DNA of 64,000 nt from Mucilaginibacter myungsuensis (GTDB lineage: Bacteria > Bacteroidota > Bacteroidia > Sphingobacteriales > Sphingobacteriaceae). The notes below the pieces were generated by a model. That model searched no databases and had not been told where the DNA came from. It saw only the letters and a program-made list of their open reading frames with translations. Shown piece after piece: positions 62,915 through 64,000 of this stretch. Each line of letters opens with the position of its first letter. The first letter of the stretch is position 1. Both the position numbers and the translations under genes were made by a program. Location: positions 104,819 through 168,818 of the forward strand of contig NZ_JADFFL010000011.1 of the NCBI RefSeq assembly GCF_015222005.1, written 5' to 3'.

Positions 62915-63859
62915 ATGAACGCAATAAAAGAAACCAACTTTAATTTTCCGGGACAGACCAATTTTTACAAAGGCAAAGTACGCGACGTTTATACCATCAG
63001 CGATAAATATCTGGTGATGGTGGTGTCTGATCGTATCTCAGCTTTTGATGTGGTGCTGCCTGAACCAATTCCATATAAAGGACAAGTACTTAACCAGATT
63101 GCTGCTAAGTTTTTGGCCGCAACACAAGATATCGTTCCTAACTGGGTGGTGAATGTACCAGATCCAAGTGTAACGATAGGCCGAATTTGCGAGCCGTTTA
63201 AAGTAGAGATGGTGATCCGTGGTTATTTAGCCGGCCATGCATGGCGTGAGTATAGTGCAGGCAAACGTGAGGTTTGTGGTGTTGCTTTGCCCGAGGGTTT
63301 AAAAGAGAACGATAAACTGCCACAACCTATCATTACACCCACAACAAAAGCGTCTGTGGGTCATGATGAAGATATCTCTAAAGAAGACATCTTAGCTAAA
63401 GGCATCGTATCTGCTGATGATTACGAGCAATTAGAAAAATATACCCGTGCGATATTTGCCCGTGGTACCGAGATCGCAGCCGCCCGTGGTTTGATCTTGG
63501 TGGATACCAAATACGAATTTGGCAAGGCCGACGGTGTGATCTATCTGATCGATGAGATCCACACGCCTGATTCTTCACGTTATTTCTACAGTGAAGGTTA
63601 CGCAGAGCGACAAGCAGCAGGTGAGCCCCAAAAGCAGCTTTCTAAAGAATTTGTAAGGAAATGGCTGATCGAGAATAGGTTCCAGGGTAAAGATGGTCAA
63701 ACCGTTCCGCAAATGACACCCGAGATCGTGGAATCGATATCTGAACGTTACATTGAATTATTCGAGCAGATAACCGGCGAGGATTTCGTTAAGCCGGAGG
63801 CTGGGCACGTGTTGGATAGGGTAGAAGGTTCGGTAAATAAAGCATTGGCCGAGTTGTAA
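62915..63859 (+). CDS. purC: SAICAR synthase
   Basis: PurC joins aspartate to CAIR in purine synthesis, using ATP. The 314-residue protein has GKVRDVYTISDKYLVMVVSDRISAFDVVLP-type opening (given as GKVRDVYT and SDRISAFDV), VVIRGY-type substrate loop (MVIRGYLAGHAWREY), and the typical QTVPQMTPEIV tail. The ATG at 62915 fits the family length; a longer N-terminus through the repeat spacer is unlikely. A terminator follows at 63912. Confidence 0.98.
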   Translation: MNAIKETNFNFPGQTNFYKGKVRDVYTISDKYLVMVVSDRISAFDVVLPEPIPYKGQVLNQIAAKFLAATQDIVPNWVVNVPDPSVTIGRICEPFKVEMVIRGYLAGHAWREYSAGKREVCGVALPEGLKENDKLPQPIITPTTKASVGHDEDISKEDILAKGIVSADDYEQLEKYTRAIFARGTEIAAARGLILVDTKYEFGKADGVIYLIDEIHTPDSSRYFYSEGYAERQAAGEPQKQLSKEFVRKWLIENRFQGKDGQTVPQMTPEIVESISERYIELFEQITGEDFVKPEAGHVLDRVEGSVNKALAEL

Positions 63860-63911
63860 TTAAATGATCAACTTGAATCGTCCTGATATAAGTTGACAGA
63901 TTTTACGATAG

Positions 63912-63941
63912 TCCCAGTTACAAGAGTAGCTGGGATTTTTG
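63912..63941 (+). terminator. Terminator after purC
   Basis: CCCAG and CTGGG pair around TTACAAGAGTAG and are followed by ATTTTTG. It starts 53 bp after the purC stop. The rest of the window end (63942-64000) shows nothing. Confidence 0.65.
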
Positions 63942-64000
63942 TTTATAAACACTTTGCGGTGTTTTCATTTTCAAAGATAAGTGCGGCCTGTAATTATTGT

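Noticed and set aside
1..64000. CRISPR arrays, integrases, prophage genes or an rRNA operon
   Set aside because: No regularly spaced repeats, recombinase motifs, phage genes or rRNA sequence were seen; one tRNA only.

Overview
The window looks like a chromosomal segment of a Bacteroidota species, most likely Sphingobacteriaceae (Mucilaginibacter/Pedobacter-like). The signs are a SusC/SusD pair, many secreted CAZymes, Sphingobacteriaceae-type small lipoproteins, promoters of the TTTG-N19/20-TAnnTTTG type (clearest at tRNA-Ser, the str operon and a GNAT gene) and few Shine-Dalgarno sequences. Core and accessory genes alternate; there is no prophage, ICE or CRISPR array.

Layout. 1-5 kb: partial SPFH protein, divergent PgpH-like c-di-AMP phosphodiesterase, an SDR with a Crp/Fnr regulator sharing palindromic upstream sites, and tRNA-Ser(GCT). 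5.2-10.5 kb: a minus-strand run of GDPD, GH144-like endoglucanase and GH3 beta-glucosidase, which together could dismantle phosphoglycerol-decorated beta-1,2-glucans, plus a small lipoprotein. 10.6-13.4 kb: GH78 rhamnosidase broken by one missing G. 13.4-19.8 kb: housekeeping (prmC, ribD, EamA transporter, IMPACT protein, mgtE, bioB). 19.9-23.8 kb: accessory island with an orphan RepA-like ATPase, a 175-bp tandem duplication, a TPR protein, a RAYT transposase relic with a REP hairpin inside it, a repeat mosaic and a DUF6881 protein. 23.9-27.7 kb: rpsL-rpsG-fusA-rpsJ, with fusA bracketed by inverted TGAGTGAA-type repeats. 28.6-33.3 kb: SusD and SusC on the minus strand. 33.8-41 kb: TauE/DUF1634, hydrolase, GH43, heparinase II/III-like protein and a Gly/Arg-rich repeat protein. 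41-49.5 kb: aldo/keto reductase, a small frameshifted gene, MBL hydrolase, Na+/H+ antiporter, PaiB, GT39, GNAT, BLUF photosensor and nucleotide pyrophosphatase. 49.5-49.9 kb: a 399-bp MITE-like structured element. 50-64 kb: SRPBCC protein, DUF6580, sirtuin, fRMsr-hydrolase-MPG operon, kynureninase, HDAC-like protein, beta-CASP nuclease, MsbA-like ABC exporter, SAM hydrolase, PhoH and purC.

The most unusual signals are non-coding. (1) The 399-bp element at 49514-49912 has about 25-bp terminal inverted repeats, a perfect 15-bp inner hairpin and two hairpins with complementary TCCC/GGGA loops; its left end, and a palindrome just beyond its right end, supply the last codons of the convergent genes. 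(2) Several intergenic spacers hold short-word repeats, often inverted (GAATGAGTGA, GAGATATGAG, TCAAGA, ACCATGG, AATGAC). (3) A paired palindrome, TTTACCATTTGGTAAA-like, precedes the Crp/Fnr gene and its neighbour. All the frameshifts found are explained by one missing base in a short same-base run, so sequencing error must be excluded before calling decay.
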